Source: Verrucomicrobiota bacterium | GTDB taxonomy: Bacteria; Verrucomicrobiota; Verrucomicrobiia; Palsa-1439 | DNA length: 64,000 nt | Assembly (NCBI GenBank): GCA_003152315.1 | Contig: PLZV01000013.1 | Coordinates: 85,215 to 149,214, forward strand | Reading direction: 5' to 3' | Shown: positions 41,086 through 51,023 of the stretch, piece by piece | Position numbering within the stretch: the stretch's first letter is position 1 | How the letters are laid out: each line of letters begins with the position of its first letter | Program-made: the position numbers and the translations under genes | Notes under the pieces: model-generated | Database searches by the model: none | What the model saw: the letters and a program-made list of their open reading frames with translations, nothing else | Told to the model about the DNA's origin: nothing

Positions 41086-42864
41086 TCACATTGGGAGCGG
41101 TTTTGCCAGTTTGGCGCGCAAGGTGAAGGTGAAAGTTTGGCTCTGCGACATCGGATTTGGCGGCACGTCGATCACCACGCCGGCCTTGTCATAGAAATCT
41201 GTCGATTCGCTCAGTCTCTTGGCGAAATCGTAGACCAACTGAATGTCGCGCTCGGGATTTTCAACCGAATGAATCCCCGCGCCTTCAATGTGGAGTTCGC
41301 CGATGGTCCTGGTCGAACCGGCAGCCGGAGCGCTGGTTGGGGCGGCTTCTGACTCGGATTCTTCGGCCCCAGGGCGTTGGCGAATGTGACTACCATGGGC
41401 GGGGCCGGACGTGGGAGCCGGGCCACCAGAAGCGGTTTCTGCCTGCGGGGTGAGCGAGACAATCCAAATATTGGAGCCGAGACGCTGGTTGAGGTCCTGT
41501 AATAACTCAGGCCACAACGAGCGTTGATGTACCAGCGAAACAATCTGGTCCGCCTTGCCATTCAATTCTGCAAGTTGCTCCTGCTCACGGGTGAGCTTCT
41601 GGCTGAGGTCATTGAGGTTGTTGACCTTGTCCGTCACGACATCCAGTTGGCGCCTCGTCAGATTCATCGTCTTCTGGGTGTAACCCAGCCAGCACAGCGG
41701 AATGAGCAGTACGCAGACTCCAGCCCCGGCCAGGTAGGGGCGTTTGTGTCTCATCTGTTGGCGGGTGCGTACTGAGTTGGGAAGGAGATCGACCTCGATG
41801 GGGCATTCGGTGTGCTTGCGCAAGCCCAAACCGACAACTTCGCCGAAGAAATGCGCAGAGCGGGCGAGTTCTTCGCGTGAAATGCGCGGGTCAATTTCAA
41901 CGTTGCGGAAAGGGTTGAAGTATTCGATCTCTGTCTGGATCTTTTCCTTAAAAAAACGGTCCGTGTAGGGAATGATCGAGCTTCCGCCGGAAAGCAGGAC
42001 GCGCGCGGGTGGGCTGCCGCCTTGTTGACCCTTATAGAAATTGATCGAGCGGGCAATCTCGGCGTGCAACCGGGTCATTACGTTGCGAATGATTTTGCTG
42101 ACGCGCGCCTGCGTTTCGCTCTCGGGCTCCTCGTAGGCGCCTCCCAGCGCGACGAAGCCCTGGACTTTCTTCATCTGCTCGGCTTCGAGGAATGGGACGT
42201 TGAACTCCGCCGCGATGCTTTGCGTGATTGCGTTGCCGGCGATGGGAATCGACCGCGAAAAGACGCGATTCTGTTCCAGGAACAAAAGATTGGTCGTGCG
42301 TGCGCCGAGATCGACGACCATGGTGCAGCCTTCCAGGTCACCATAGTTATAGCGGACGGCATTATACAACGCCATCGGCGCCACATCCACCATCTCGGTA
42401 TGCAACCCGCACGACTCGACGCCCTCAGTCAGGTCCTCAATGATGTCACTTTTGATCGCCAGGAGCACGACCTCCAGTTCGCCTTGCGGGTTCTTGCCGA
42501 GCAACTGGTAGTCCCAAATAACTTCGTCGATCGGGAAGGGTACATTTTGCTGCGCTTCGTACTGGATGATCTGCACGACCTTCGACTCATCGACGGGCGG
42601 CAGCTTGACAAACCGTGTGAAGACGGACTGTCCGGAGACGCTGAAAACGACGTTGGTGGCCTTGATGTTTTTCTCGCGCACGACATTACGCACGGTGGAA
42701 ACGATCAACGCCTTGCGGTTTTCCTCGTGCTCGGGGTCGATGCCGAGATCAGCAAAGTTAAAATTCGTCAGGCGCAGCCCTTGACCCTTGGATGCCTGAA
42801 ACTCGCCAACTTTGACTGTCGAGGCGCCAATATCCAGAGCCAAAATTCGCTCAGAACCTAACAT
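41086..42864 (-). CDS. pilM: PilM-PilN fusion-like protein (Amuc_1101-like)
   Basis: A 592-residue protein. Residues 1-345 are an actin/FtsA-fold PilM: ILALDIGASTVKVGEF, NVVFSVSGQSVFTRFVKLP, MVVDLGARTTNLLFLE and VLLSGGSSIIPYTD (phosphate and adenosine loops). Then a membrane helix near 375-393 (YLAGAGVCVLLIPLCWL), a coiled coil with LTREQEQLAELNGKADQ, and a PilN-like periplasmic domain (LWPELLQDLNQRLGSNIWI) ending in VYDFAKRLSESTDFYDKAGV. The usual separate pilN is thus fused to pilM. Start at ATG 42864. One base separates its stop from the next gene's start, so translation is tightly coupled. Confidence 0.9.
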   Translation of the reverse strand: MLGSERILALDIGASTVKVGEFQASKGQGLRLTNFNFADLGIDPEHEENRKALIVSTVRNVVREKNIKATNVVFSVSGQSVFTRFVKLPPVDESKVVQIIQYEAQQNVPFPIDEVIWDYQLLGKNPQGELEVVLLAIKSDIIEDLTEGVESCGLHTEMVDVAPMALYNAVRYNYGDLEGCTMVVDLGARTTNLLFLEQNRVFSRSIPIAGNAITQSIAAEFNVPFLEAEQMKKVQGFVALGGAYEEPESETQARVSKIIRNVMTRLHAEIARSINFYKGQQGGSPPARVLLSGGSSIIPYTDRFFKEKIQTEIEYFNPFRNVEIDPRISREELARSAHFFGEVVGLGLRKHTECPIEVDLLPNSVRTRQQMRHKRPYLAGAGVCVLLIPLCWLGYTQKTMNLTRRQLDVVTDKVNNLNDLSQKLTREQEQLAELNGKADQIVSLVHQRSLWPELLQDLNQRLGSNIWIVSLTPQAETASGGPAPTSGPAHGSHIRQRPGAEESESEAAPTSAPAAGSTRTIGELHIEGAGIHSVENPERDIQLVYDFAKRLSESTDFYDKAGVVIDVPPNPMSQSQTFTFTLRAKLAKPLPM

Positions 42865-42910
42865 GAGTCGTCTGTATTCGCTTCCTGATTACGGCGTCGG
42901 TTTGGGTGCC

Positions 42911-43048
42911 TCATAGCGATCGGCAAATGGTCCTAATCTTGAAAGCGGCCGTGCTTTCGGTATCTGGAGCCTGAGCAAAACTGAGAAGGGCGGGTATCAG
43001 AAACGCGACAGACACCGTACATGTTAAAATTGTTTTTCGATTACTCAT
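42911..43048 (-). CDS. Small exported protein at the head of the pilus operon, possibly frameshifted
   Basis: A 45-residue open frame with a strong ribosome site (GGAGG, 6 bases before ATG 43048) and a clear signal peptide (MSNRKTILTCTVSVAFLIPA, cleavage after SFAQA). Only about 20 residues follow. A one-base shift after the signal region would give a different ending (RPLSRLGPFADRYEAPKPTP then stop at about 42880-42882), so this may be the eroded 5' part of a longer small protein. It is first in the operon driven by the promoter at 43109-43137. No family is recognised. Confidence 0.5.
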   Translation of the reverse strand: MSNRKTILTCTVSVAFLIPALLSFAQAPDTESTAAFKIRTICRSL

Positions 43049-43108
43049 TCGTGCCTCCTGCGGGTACGCGCCTAATCCCAGTACGACGGAGAATCTTCCC
43101 GTCGATAG

Positions 43109-43137
43109 AATGTAAAGTGGCCTGCCACATCGGTCAA
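43109..43137 (-). promoter_or_regulatory. Predicted promoter of the pilM/N-O-P-Q operon
   Basis: On the minus strand TTGACC (43137-43132), 17 bases, TACATT (43114-43109). Transcription would start near 43102, giving a 54-base leader to the small exported ORF at 43048. Confidence 0.6.
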
Positions 43138-43208
43138 CAGCAAAAGCGACCGTTCCCAGATTTGCACCCGCGGACACGGGCATATTTGGTGCTATTTACA
43201 ACAATTGA

Positions 43209-44579
43209 ATGCGTCCCAACTACGATGTCGTGTGCGTTGCCTTGCATCCAGCGGGCTCCCTGCCCTGCCGCGCCGTGCTTTTGGCCGGTGCGATCATCCT
43301 GCTTTCCGGCTGTGGTCAGCCCACCGTAGCGACGAATCCGGAAGTCGCCCAGACCACGACACCGGTCAGCGAGCAGCACATGGTCTTCACGGCGACGACA
43401 ACCGACGCCGGACCACTTAGCGTGGAGGAACTGACCCGCAAGACTGCACTCGAAGCGGAATTGGCCAACGAACGCCCGACCCAGCGCCTGAAGCTGCGCG
43501 GTGGCCACGTCCTCGAGGGCCGCATCGTTTCCGAAACTCCTTCCACCATTCGCTTCCACGACGGCTTTGGGTACTCGGGTTTCGTCGTCGAATCGTACAA
43601 GCGCAGCGATGTACTCGCAGTGGAAACGTTACCCGCAGCTTCCTTTGAGGTGACGCCGGGCGACGTGCGTTTCAGTGTGGAGTTTCCCCAATACCATTTC
43701 GTCAAATCCCCGCCCTATACGATCGTCACGGATGAATCATTTGGCGAAGTGCAGAAGATCCTGGTGCTCCTCGCCGATCTGCGCGAGCAACTCCACCAGC
43801 GGTTTGCTCCGCTCATCAAGCAGGATGGTGAACTGCACAACATCCACGTCGTGTTCTTCGGCTCCGAGGAGGCGTTCCGCAAGTACGCGTTGCGCGTCGC
43901 GCCATCCTTCGTCAATAGCGCGGGCTTTTTCTCTTCCGGCGAGAACCGACTCGCCTTGCTCAATCAGTTGGGTACGTCCCGCTATACGGACGCGCAAGTC
44001 CGTCTCGATGAACGCAGCCACCGGTTGAGCAATTTCGCCGACGCGGGACCGCAACTCGCCGCGCTGCGATCCGACATGACTTCCGAGGCGAAGTCGATGA
44101 ACGAGCGGCTGATCCGTCATGAAGGCGCGCACCAGCTTTTTCACGCGTACCACGTTCACTCACGCTTCGGACTGGAACCGACCTGGCTCACGGAAGGCCT
44201 CGCGCAATACTGTGAGACGCCCGAGATCGGTCGCTACCACGCGACACTGGCTGGGCGCGTAATGCGCGCGCGCAAAGCCGGTCAACTACTGCCACTGAAA
44301 ACGCTGCTCAATCATCGTGATCCCTCCGGTTTTTTTGCGCTGGGCGAAGGGAACATCGAACTGGCGTACGCGGAAAGTTGGGCGCTGGTGTACATGCTGA
44401 TGCAGGACGAACGTCGTGGCCGCTTCTTTGATTACGTCAAGTCCTACCGCGACATCGACAATTACCGCGCCGCGCAGGCCATGGAAAGGGCCGAGCCGGA
44501 AAAGTTGCTGGAAGCACAGTTGAAGATGAACCTCAACACACTTGAAAGCCAATGGGATTCTTTTATAACCCATCTGTAA
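43209..44579 (+). CDS. Lipoprotein with gluzincin-type (peptidase MA/DUF1570-like) domain
   Basis: A 456-residue exported lipoprotein: hydrophobic AVLLAGAIILLSGC with the lipobox Cys at about 35. A small beta domain (LKLRGGHVLEGRIVSE) precedes the peptidase part. The zinc motif is RHEGAHQLFHAY (HExxH form HEGAH, near residue 304), with the third ligand Glu in WLTEGLAQYCE about 20 residues on. The C-terminal AYAESWALVYMLM is typical of MA-like peptidases. It overlaps the start of the downstream subtilisin gene by 28 bases, so the two are probably made together. Confidence 0.8.
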   Translation: MRPNYDVVCVALHPAGSLPCRAVLLAGAIILLSGCGQPTVATNPEVAQTTTPVSEQHMVFTATTTDAGPLSVEELTRKTALEAELANERPTQRLKLRGGHVLEGRIVSETPSTIRFHDGFGYSGFVVESYKRSDVLAVETLPAASFEVTPGDVRFSVEFPQYHFVKSPPYTIVTDESFGEVQKILVLLADLREQLHQRFAPLIKQDGELHNIHVVFFGSEEAFRKYALRVAPSFVNSAGFFSSGENRLALLNQLGTSRYTDAQVRLDERSHRLSNFADAGPQLAALRSDMTSEAKSMNERLIRHEGAHQLFHAYHVHSRFGLEPTWLTEGLAQYCETPEIGRYHATLAGRVMRARKAGQLLPLKTLLNHRDPSGFFALGEGNIELAYAESWALVYMLMQDERRGRFFDYVKSYRDIDNYRAAQAMERAEPEKLLEAQLKMNLNTLESQWDSFITHL

Positions 44580-46501
44580 TTCGCCGCATTGTGGTGTACG
44601 GCGCATCCGTGCTGCTGCTCCTCGTCGTCTTGACGTTGGCGCGTGGTTTTGCACAGAGCGGACCACGGAGCCGGACGTCGCTGCTGACGTTTGACGGCCT
44701 CGAACACGCCTTGCTCGGTGACACCAAGAAACCTCTCGACCGCGATTCAACCCTCGCGCTACGCCATGAGATCGCCGATGGCAACGGCGACCAGGGCAAT
44801 CCCATCCACGATAAACAGGTCGTTTATGCCTCTGCCCGCGACATCCCGGCGCACGACGATGCCGGTCGCCCGAATTACGTACCGGGCCAACTGATCGTCC
44901 GTTTTCGCGGCGGTGTTTCGCACCACCGCCAGGATGAAATTGTCGATGAATTGGGCGCGCGCATCTTGCGAACCTTGGATGCCCACCGTGGCGAATATCT
45001 CGTGGTGCTGTCCGGGGGAGTGTCCGTACCCACCGCCGCGCAGCAATTCGCCGGGCTTCAGGAAATCGATTTTGCGGAGCCGAATATTCTCCATTACATC
45101 AATGATCTGCCCAACGACTCATTGTACACCGCGTTCGATGGTCAGCCGACGGAACTCCAGCGGTGGTACTTCAATGGGATCGATACTGACAGCAATCTCA
45201 ACGCCGAAGCCGCCTGGAACATTACCACGGGCAGTTCAAACATTATTATCGCTGTGATCGACACGGGGGTCGCCATTAACCATCCCGATCTCGCCGCCAA
45301 CATTTGGACGAATCCGGACGGGAACGGCACTAACGGCGACGGCTATGTTGACGACATCCATGGCTGGGATTTTTACAACAACGACAATGACCCGAACCCC
45401 GACCTCGGCGACGGCACGAGCGGCGATGGCAACGTCTTCCACGGCACGTTCGTGGCCGGCGTTGCGGCCGCCGTTTCTGACAACCACGAGGGTGTCGTAG
45501 GCGCGAGCTGGCACAGCAAGATCATGCCTTTGAAAGTGTTCACCAACACAGGCGGCGCGCCGGCCACGGCCATTGCCGAGGCGATTCGCTACGCCATCAA
45601 CCATAACGCCAACGTCATCAATATGAGCTTCGGCAGTCCAATCTCGACCCGGATCATTTCCAGCGCTATCCAGGAAGCCTCGGCCAAAGGAGTCATTCTG
45701 GTGGCTGCTGCCGGTAACAACAATTCCAACCGCCACAGTTATCCCGCCTGCTATCCCGGCGTCATCTCCGTGGGCGGCACGGGTAGCGGGAGCGTGCTGA
45801 GTGCTGGCAGTTCCACTAATATGAGCGCCCGGGCCAGTTTCTCCGAATTCGGCCCGAAGGCGGTTGACGTCGTGGCGCCCGCAGTTGACATCGTCAGTAC
45901 CGCCGTTCTCAGCAAGACGGACGAAGCCAATGGCGAAGGCAAGGCTGGAGATTTCAGTTACTTTTACGGGAACGGCACCTCGTTCTCTTCGCCGCTCGTC
46001 GCCGGCGAAGCCGCGTTGCTCCTGGCACGCGCCGAGGAACTCGGGCTCGGCGGTTCCATCAGCGCCAACAGCATCGAGCGCGTTATCCTCAATGCCACCA
46101 CCCCTCTTGGCGATGACCCTACCACACTGCCGGACGCCGGACCGAACTGGGCTGGCCACGGACGTGTCGATTTTCTGGCGGCTGTCCAACAAATCGGCCC
46201 GGACCTCGTCACGGCGCCCAAGGCGCCCCTCAAGATGTCCGCGCAGGTGGCGGATCCGGGTGCCGTGGAATTGACCTGGGCCGACGGCTCAAACAACGAG
46301 CAAGGTTTCGTGATTGAACGGGCCGAAAGAGACGGCGGTAGCATCGGCAGTTTTGACGTCATTGCCGAGGTGAGCCGCGGCAGCACCAACTACACCGACA
46401 ATAGCGTTGCGTCCGGTGCCACCTACGTCTATCGCGTAGCGGCTTTTAACGTTGCGGCCACCAACTGCATCCGCCGCGCCGCGACAGTGACGACGCCGTA
46501 A
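44552..46501 (+). CDS. Secreted subtilisin-family (S8) serine protease
   Basis: A 649-residue protease with an N-terminal signal/membrane segment (VVYGASVLLLLVVLTLA). An inhibitor-like propeptide follows (YVPGQLIVRFRGGVSHHRQD, VPTAAQQFAGLQEIDFAEPN). The catalytic triad is intact: Asp in IAVIDTGVAINHPDL (near 235), His in FHGTFVAGVAAA (near 296), Ser in GNGTSFSSPLVAGEA (near 475). A fibronectin type III-like domain closes the protein (AVELTWADGSNNEQGFVIER). Calcium-loop-like Asp/Asn/Gly runs (NPDGNGTNGDGYVDD) suggest Ca binding. Start ATG 44552 lies inside the upstream gene. Confidence 0.93.
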   Translation: MGFFYNPSVIRRIVVYGASVLLLLVVLTLARGFAQSGPRSRTSLLTFDGLEHALLGDTKKPLDRDSTLALRHEIADGNGDQGNPIHDKQVVYASARDIPAHDDAGRPNYVPGQLIVRFRGGVSHHRQDEIVDELGARILRTLDAHRGEYLVVLSGGVSVPTAAQQFAGLQEIDFAEPNILHYINDLPNDSLYTAFDGQPTELQRWYFNGIDTDSNLNAEAAWNITTGSSNIIIAVIDTGVAINHPDLAANIWTNPDGNGTNGDGYVDDIHGWDFYNNDNDPNPDLGDGTSGDGNVFHGTFVAGVAAAVSDNHEGVVGASWHSKIMPLKVFTNTGGAPATAIAEAIRYAINHNANVINMSFGSPISTRIISSAIQEASAKGVILVAAAGNNNSNRHSYPACYPGVISVGGTGSGSVLSAGSSTNMSARASFSEFGPKAVDVVAPAVDIVSTAVLSKTDEANGEGKAGDFSYFYGNGTSFSSPLVAGEAALLLARAEELGLGGSISANSIERVILNATTPLGDDPTTLPDAGPNWAGHGRVDFLAAVQQIGPDLVTAPKAPLKMSAQVADPGAVELTWADGSNNEQGFVIERAERDGGSIGSFDVIAEVSRGSTNYTDNSVASGATYVYRVAAFNVAATNCIRRAATVTTP

Positions 46502-46526
46502 AGGTGCTTAGGGGGACAGGTGGCGC

Positions 46527-48329
46527 CTACGGCGCCAGTCGCGCGCGGTAGGACCGAGGTGGGATGTTGGTGGCGGCGCCCACGTCGAGGTAGTTGGTGA
46601 CCACGCCCGGAGTAGTGTTATTCGTCACGACGAAGATGTCGGTAAAGTCGTCCGTGATATGATGGCCGTGGGTTTTCCGAGACGTACCCTGCAAAGCGTT
46701 AATCTGTCCCGGTCCCATCAACCACGTGACCACCAGGTCGTTCCCTTCCCGAGAAACGGAAGTAACGCCGAATGCATCCGGGTCGAGCACCACGCTCCCG
46801 ACGACAAGCGTACCCCCGGTGTGGACGAGGCTGCTGCAGGTATTCGTCATGACCAGCTTGTCGACACGCACTACGCCACTGCCAAGAGTCAATTGGCCGT
46901 TCCGAACGTCGATGAATCCTGTGCCGGTGGGGTTGGTCACCGTCACCCGACCGCCATCCACGGAGGCGTAGCCGACAGCGAGATCATCGCTGCAATCTCC
47001 CAGCGTGATTCCTTCGGAGGCTGTGACTGAGCCGCCGTCGACCATAAGCGTACCCTCAGCAAATCTGCCCAGTTCGATTGTCCTGGCTGCCAGTCGGCCA
47101 CCGGAAACGATGCATTGCCCCTCGTCATCTACCACTATCGGGGCATTCGTAACGACCAGTTGTCCACCGGTTATGGAAACAGTCGCGTCGGAATTCTCCA
47201 CGCCAATCTGGAGATTTGAACTGAGGATCGAAACGCCGCCGTCGATAAACAGCCCGCCGGTTGACTGATTGGCACCGACATAAACATCGCGCGCGCGAAA
47301 GAGTCCGTGAAAAACTGCCATGTTGCCGCTGGATGGCGTCCCCAGGCCGAGACGCGTCTCGCCGTTAGTGACGACGAGCTTGCCGCCATTCAAGGAGACG
47401 CTGCCAGAGCCCTGCTCGCCGCCGCCAATGCCGAGTTGCCCACCCACGGTGACGCTGCCGTCATTGATCGTCAATATACCATCGCTCCTCGTCCCTCCTA
47501 GAAAGACATCCGCTGCGAGGAAACTGGCGTCCGACACGGTCAGGCTTCCAGAGCTTTCAAAGAAACCCCCGATGTCCGTCTCGTCGTTCGTAACGACAAG
47601 CAGCCCTCCGCTTGCCATGAGGAAACTGCCCGGAGAATTCTGAAGGCCATTGCCAACGGTCAGAGAGGAAGACAGGGTCATTGTTCCGCCAATGACTTCA
47701 ATCGTTCCGCTAGAAGGGTTCCCCGAGGCAATCGTGACATCGCGTGCCCGTACGAGACCATTGGAAATAACGAGAAGCCCTACGGCGGGAGAAGACGAAG
47801 ACGACGAAGTGGCGACCTCGAGGCTGCAGTTTGTCGTGATCAGTGAGCCGCCCGTGATAGCCATCGTGCCGTTATCCTGGAGTTGCCCACCCAGTAAACC
47901 ATCGACGATCAGCGTGGATTTGGTGCTGATCAATTCTGACTCTCCGCCAGAGGAATTGTCGGGACCGATGCCAATAGTGAGACCGTTAAGAATGTGCAAG
48001 GCGATGGAGCGGGTACGATTGAGAAAGAGGGTGTTGCTGACACCGTCTGGAGCGCTGACAGTGAGATTGCTGATCGTAAGAGAACTGCGGAATTTATGGG
48101 CGGTGCGTGTGTTGATCGTCACTATCTTGCTGCTGGCGTTGCTGATGATCACTACGGATTGGGTGACGGAGGGCAAGCCGTCACCCCAGCGTATGGCTCT
48201 CTCCCATTTGCCACCGGATGGAGCGATCCAACTGTTGGTTGTTTGAGAGTGGGCGACACTTATCACCATAAGTGATGCAAAAACTATGAGTGTGGAACCA
48301 AATCGGTGACATGTCGGAACAGTGCTCAT
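46527..48329 (-). CDS. Secreted beta-strand-repeat protein
   Basis: A 600-residue exported protein (signal FGSTLIVFASLMVISVAHS). The bulk is about fifteen short repeats of the form GxLxVxGGxVxVTNxxxxxG, e.g. LTINDGSVTVGGQLGIGGG and GTLMVDGGSVTASEGITLGD, the pattern of autotransporter-passenger or PATR-like beta-helix proteins. The last 80 residues (NDLVVTWLMGPGQINALQGT) form a different C-terminal domain found on secreted PVC proteins. No beta-barrel, PEP-CTERM or LPXTG-like anchor is visible. The start at ATG 48329 begins a plausible signal peptide; an upstream ATG in frame lacks one. Surface or matrix role is inferred. Confidence 0.72.
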   Translation of the reverse strand: MSTVPTCHRFGSTLIVFASLMVISVAHSQTTNSWIAPSGGKWERAIRWGDGLPSVTQSVVIISNASSKIVTINTRTAHKFRSSLTISNLTVSAPDGVSNTLFLNRTRSIALHILNGLTIGIGPDNSSGGESELISTKSTLIVDGLLGGQLQDNGTMAITGGSLITTNCSLEVATSSSSSSPAVGLLVISNGLVRARDVTIASGNPSSGTIEVIGGTMTLSSSLTVGNGLQNSPGSFLMASGGLLVVTNDETDIGGFFESSGSLTVSDASFLAADVFLGGTRSDGILTINDGSVTVGGQLGIGGGEQGSGSVSLNGGKLVVTNGETRLGLGTPSSGNMAVFHGLFRARDVYVGANQSTGGLFIDGGVSILSSNLQIGVENSDATVSITGGQLVVTNAPIVVDDEGQCIVSGGRLAARTIELGRFAEGTLMVDGGSVTASEGITLGDCSDDLAVGYASVDGGRVTVTNPTGTGFIDVRNGQLTLGSGVVRVDKLVMTNTCSSLVHTGGTLVVGSVVLDPDAFGVTSVSREGNDLVVTWLMGPGQINALQGTSRKTHGHHITDDFTDIFVVTNNTTPGVVTNYLDVGAATNIPPRSYRARLAP

Positions 48330-48483
48330 AGTGATAACTCTTAACAATCCCAAAAGAGGTACTGGAACAGAGCAAGGGCCGGATGTCGAGGTAATTGATG
48401 CTTTCCAAGCCGACATGGTTACAGGGTGAGGCCACATGCCGCCATTGGGCGTTCGGCAAGCCGGCGGCATACCCTGCAACAAC

Positions 48484-49359
<876 letters not shown>

Positions 49360-49386
49360 GGTGCTCGCCTAAGATGCAGCCATTAT

Positions 49387-49539
49387 ATGAATCCGAGCCG
49401 AAGATTTAAGGAAAATGTCTTGGTCGTCGGATTTTTTTCACTCAGCGTCGCCGTCGTGGTGATCCTCGTCGTCGGAGCGTGGAAGGCGCGAACATCGGCA
49501 CGCCCGTCAACTCCAGCGGCGGAGCAGGTCAACCACTAG
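49387..49539 (+). CDS. Small single-helix membrane protein (tentative)
   Basis: A 50-residue frame with a basic start (MNPSRRFKE), one strong hydrophobic helix (VLVVGFFSLSVAVVVILVVG) and a Ser/Thr/Pro-rich tail. It diverges from purC and its end overlaps the end of pepA on the other strand by about 33 bases. There is no good ribosome site. No family is recognised; the coherent topology is the only support. Confidence 0.35.
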   Translation: MNPSRRFKENVLVVGFFSLSVAVVVILVVGAWKARTSARPSTPAAEQVNH

Positions 49540-51012
49540 CCGTACGCCGAATCCCGTTGCCCCCTTCGTCAGATAGGGCAGATCTTCGGTCGTCCACGCC
49601 GTCCCCGCAATATCGAGGTGCGCCCAGGGAGTGTCCCCAACGTACTTCGCGAGAAACGCGGCGGCGGTGATTGCCCCGCCGTAACGACCACCCGTGTTCT
49701 TAATGTCAGCCACATCGCTCTTGATCTTGTCCTTGTATTCCTGCCAAAGCGGCAACGGCCAGACGCGGTCGCCCGTGCGATGAGCTGACGCGCGAATTTT
49801 CTCCTGCAGCGCCTCATCGTTGCCCATCAAGCCGGCCGCGACGCTGCCCAAGGCGACGACACAGGCGCCGGTGAGTGTGGCGAAATCGATGATCGTCTTC
49901 GCGCCACGTTCTCGCGCGTAGACCAGCGCGTCGCCGAGCACAATGCGGCCTTCCGCGTCTGTATTGAGGACTTCGATGGTCACGCCGCGCTTGTCCTTGC
50001 CGCGGTAGCTGGTCACGATGTCACCCGGACGGTAACTCGTCGAACTGGGCATATTCTCCGCGGAAGAAATAACACCGATGACGTGAAGCGGTAGTTTCAA
50101 CCGGGCGACGGCCTGGAGGATCGCGAGAACGGCCACTCCGCCGCACTTGTCGAACTTCATCTCGTCCATCTTGTCCGCCGGTTTGATCGAGATGCCGCCG
50201 GAGTCGAAGGTGATCGCTTTGCCGACGAGGGCAATTGGGTTTGCAGCAGCGGCCCGTTTGGCGCCCGCGACTGGCACGGGGACACCATTATACTCCAGGG
50301 CGATCAACTGCGGCTCATTGGCGCTGCCGCCGCCGACCGCAAGCAATCCGCCGAAACCGCCTTTCACCAATTCATTCTTCGCGAGAACCGTGCATGCCAA
50401 ACCTGATTCCTTGGCGAGCGTGCGGGCGTAATCGGCGAGTACGCGTGGCGTCACCACGTTGCCGGGTAAGTTGCCGATCTCGCGGGCATAGTTCGTGGCC
50501 TCTGCAACAATCTGTGCCTCGGCGACGATGCGCTTCGCCACCGGCAAGTCGGCGCGCGGGGGAATGCAGAGCGTGAGGGAGTTCAAGTCAGTCGCGTCGT
50601 TGTCATCCTGCGGCTTGAACTGACGGAACTGGTACATGGCGAGGATCGCTGCTTCAACAATGGCTATCAGGGAATTATCGCTGTGGTCATCGCCCACCTG
50701 TACGGCGGCGCGTTCGATACCAGAATCGCGGAGCTTTCTGGCCGCAAGCCCCATCGCCCGGCGCATGGTTTCGATTGTGAAATTGTCTCGTTCGCCGAGG
50801 CCGACCAGCAGAATGCGTTGTGGCGCCAGTTTGCCCGCTGTGTGAAGAAGAAAAAGCTGGCGCTCCGTGCCGCGAAATTCCTTGGGGCCGACCCGTCGAA
50901 GTAGGTTGCGGAATGCCACGGGTCCGTCGAGACGTTCCTTCTCGAAGGCGAAAAGAACGGCGGCGGGTTGTCTTTGGGAGAGTGCGGCGGAAGTGGTGAG
51001 AGAAAAGTTCAT
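49507..51012 (-). CDS. pepA: Leucyl aminopeptidase (M17)
   Basis: A 501-residue cytosolic aminopeptidase with two metals. Metal and active residues lie in GKAITFDSGGISIKPADKMD, then MKFDKCGGVAVL, and in the M17 signature NTDAEGRIVLGDAL; the final WAHLDIAGTAWT is conserved. The N-terminal macro-like domain (LLVGLGERDNFTIETMRRA) is present. ATG 51012 lies only about 5 bases from the predicted transcription start, so the mRNA may be leaderless. Confidence 0.95.
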   Translation of the reverse strand: MNFSLTTSAALSQRQPAAVLFAFEKERLDGPVAFRNLLRRVGPKEFRGTERQLFLLHTAGKLAPQRILLVGLGERDNFTIETMRRAMGLAARKLRDSGIERAAVQVGDDHSDNSLIAIVEAAILAMYQFRQFKPQDDNDATDLNSLTLCIPPRADLPVAKRIVAEAQIVAEATNYAREIGNLPGNVVTPRVLADYARTLAKESGLACTVLAKNELVKGGFGGLLAVGGGSANEPQLIALEYNGVPVPVAGAKRAAAANPIALVGKAITFDSGGISIKPADKMDEMKFDKCGGVAVLAILQAVARLKLPLHVIGVISSAENMPSSTSYRPGDIVTSYRGKDKRGVTIEVLNTDAEGRIVLGDALVYARERGAKTIIDFATLTGACVVALGSVAAGLMGNDEALQEKIRASAHRTGDRVWPLPLWQEYKDKIKSDVADIKNTGGRYGGAITAAAFLAKYVGDTPWAHLDIAGTAWTTEDLPYLTKGATGFGVRLVVDLLRRWS

Positions 51013-51023
51013 AATAGTGGCGG

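Noticed and set aside
49360-49386. Shared bidirectional promoter between purC and the small ORF
   Set aside because: Only 27 bases separate the starts and no -35/-10 pair is readable for either direction.
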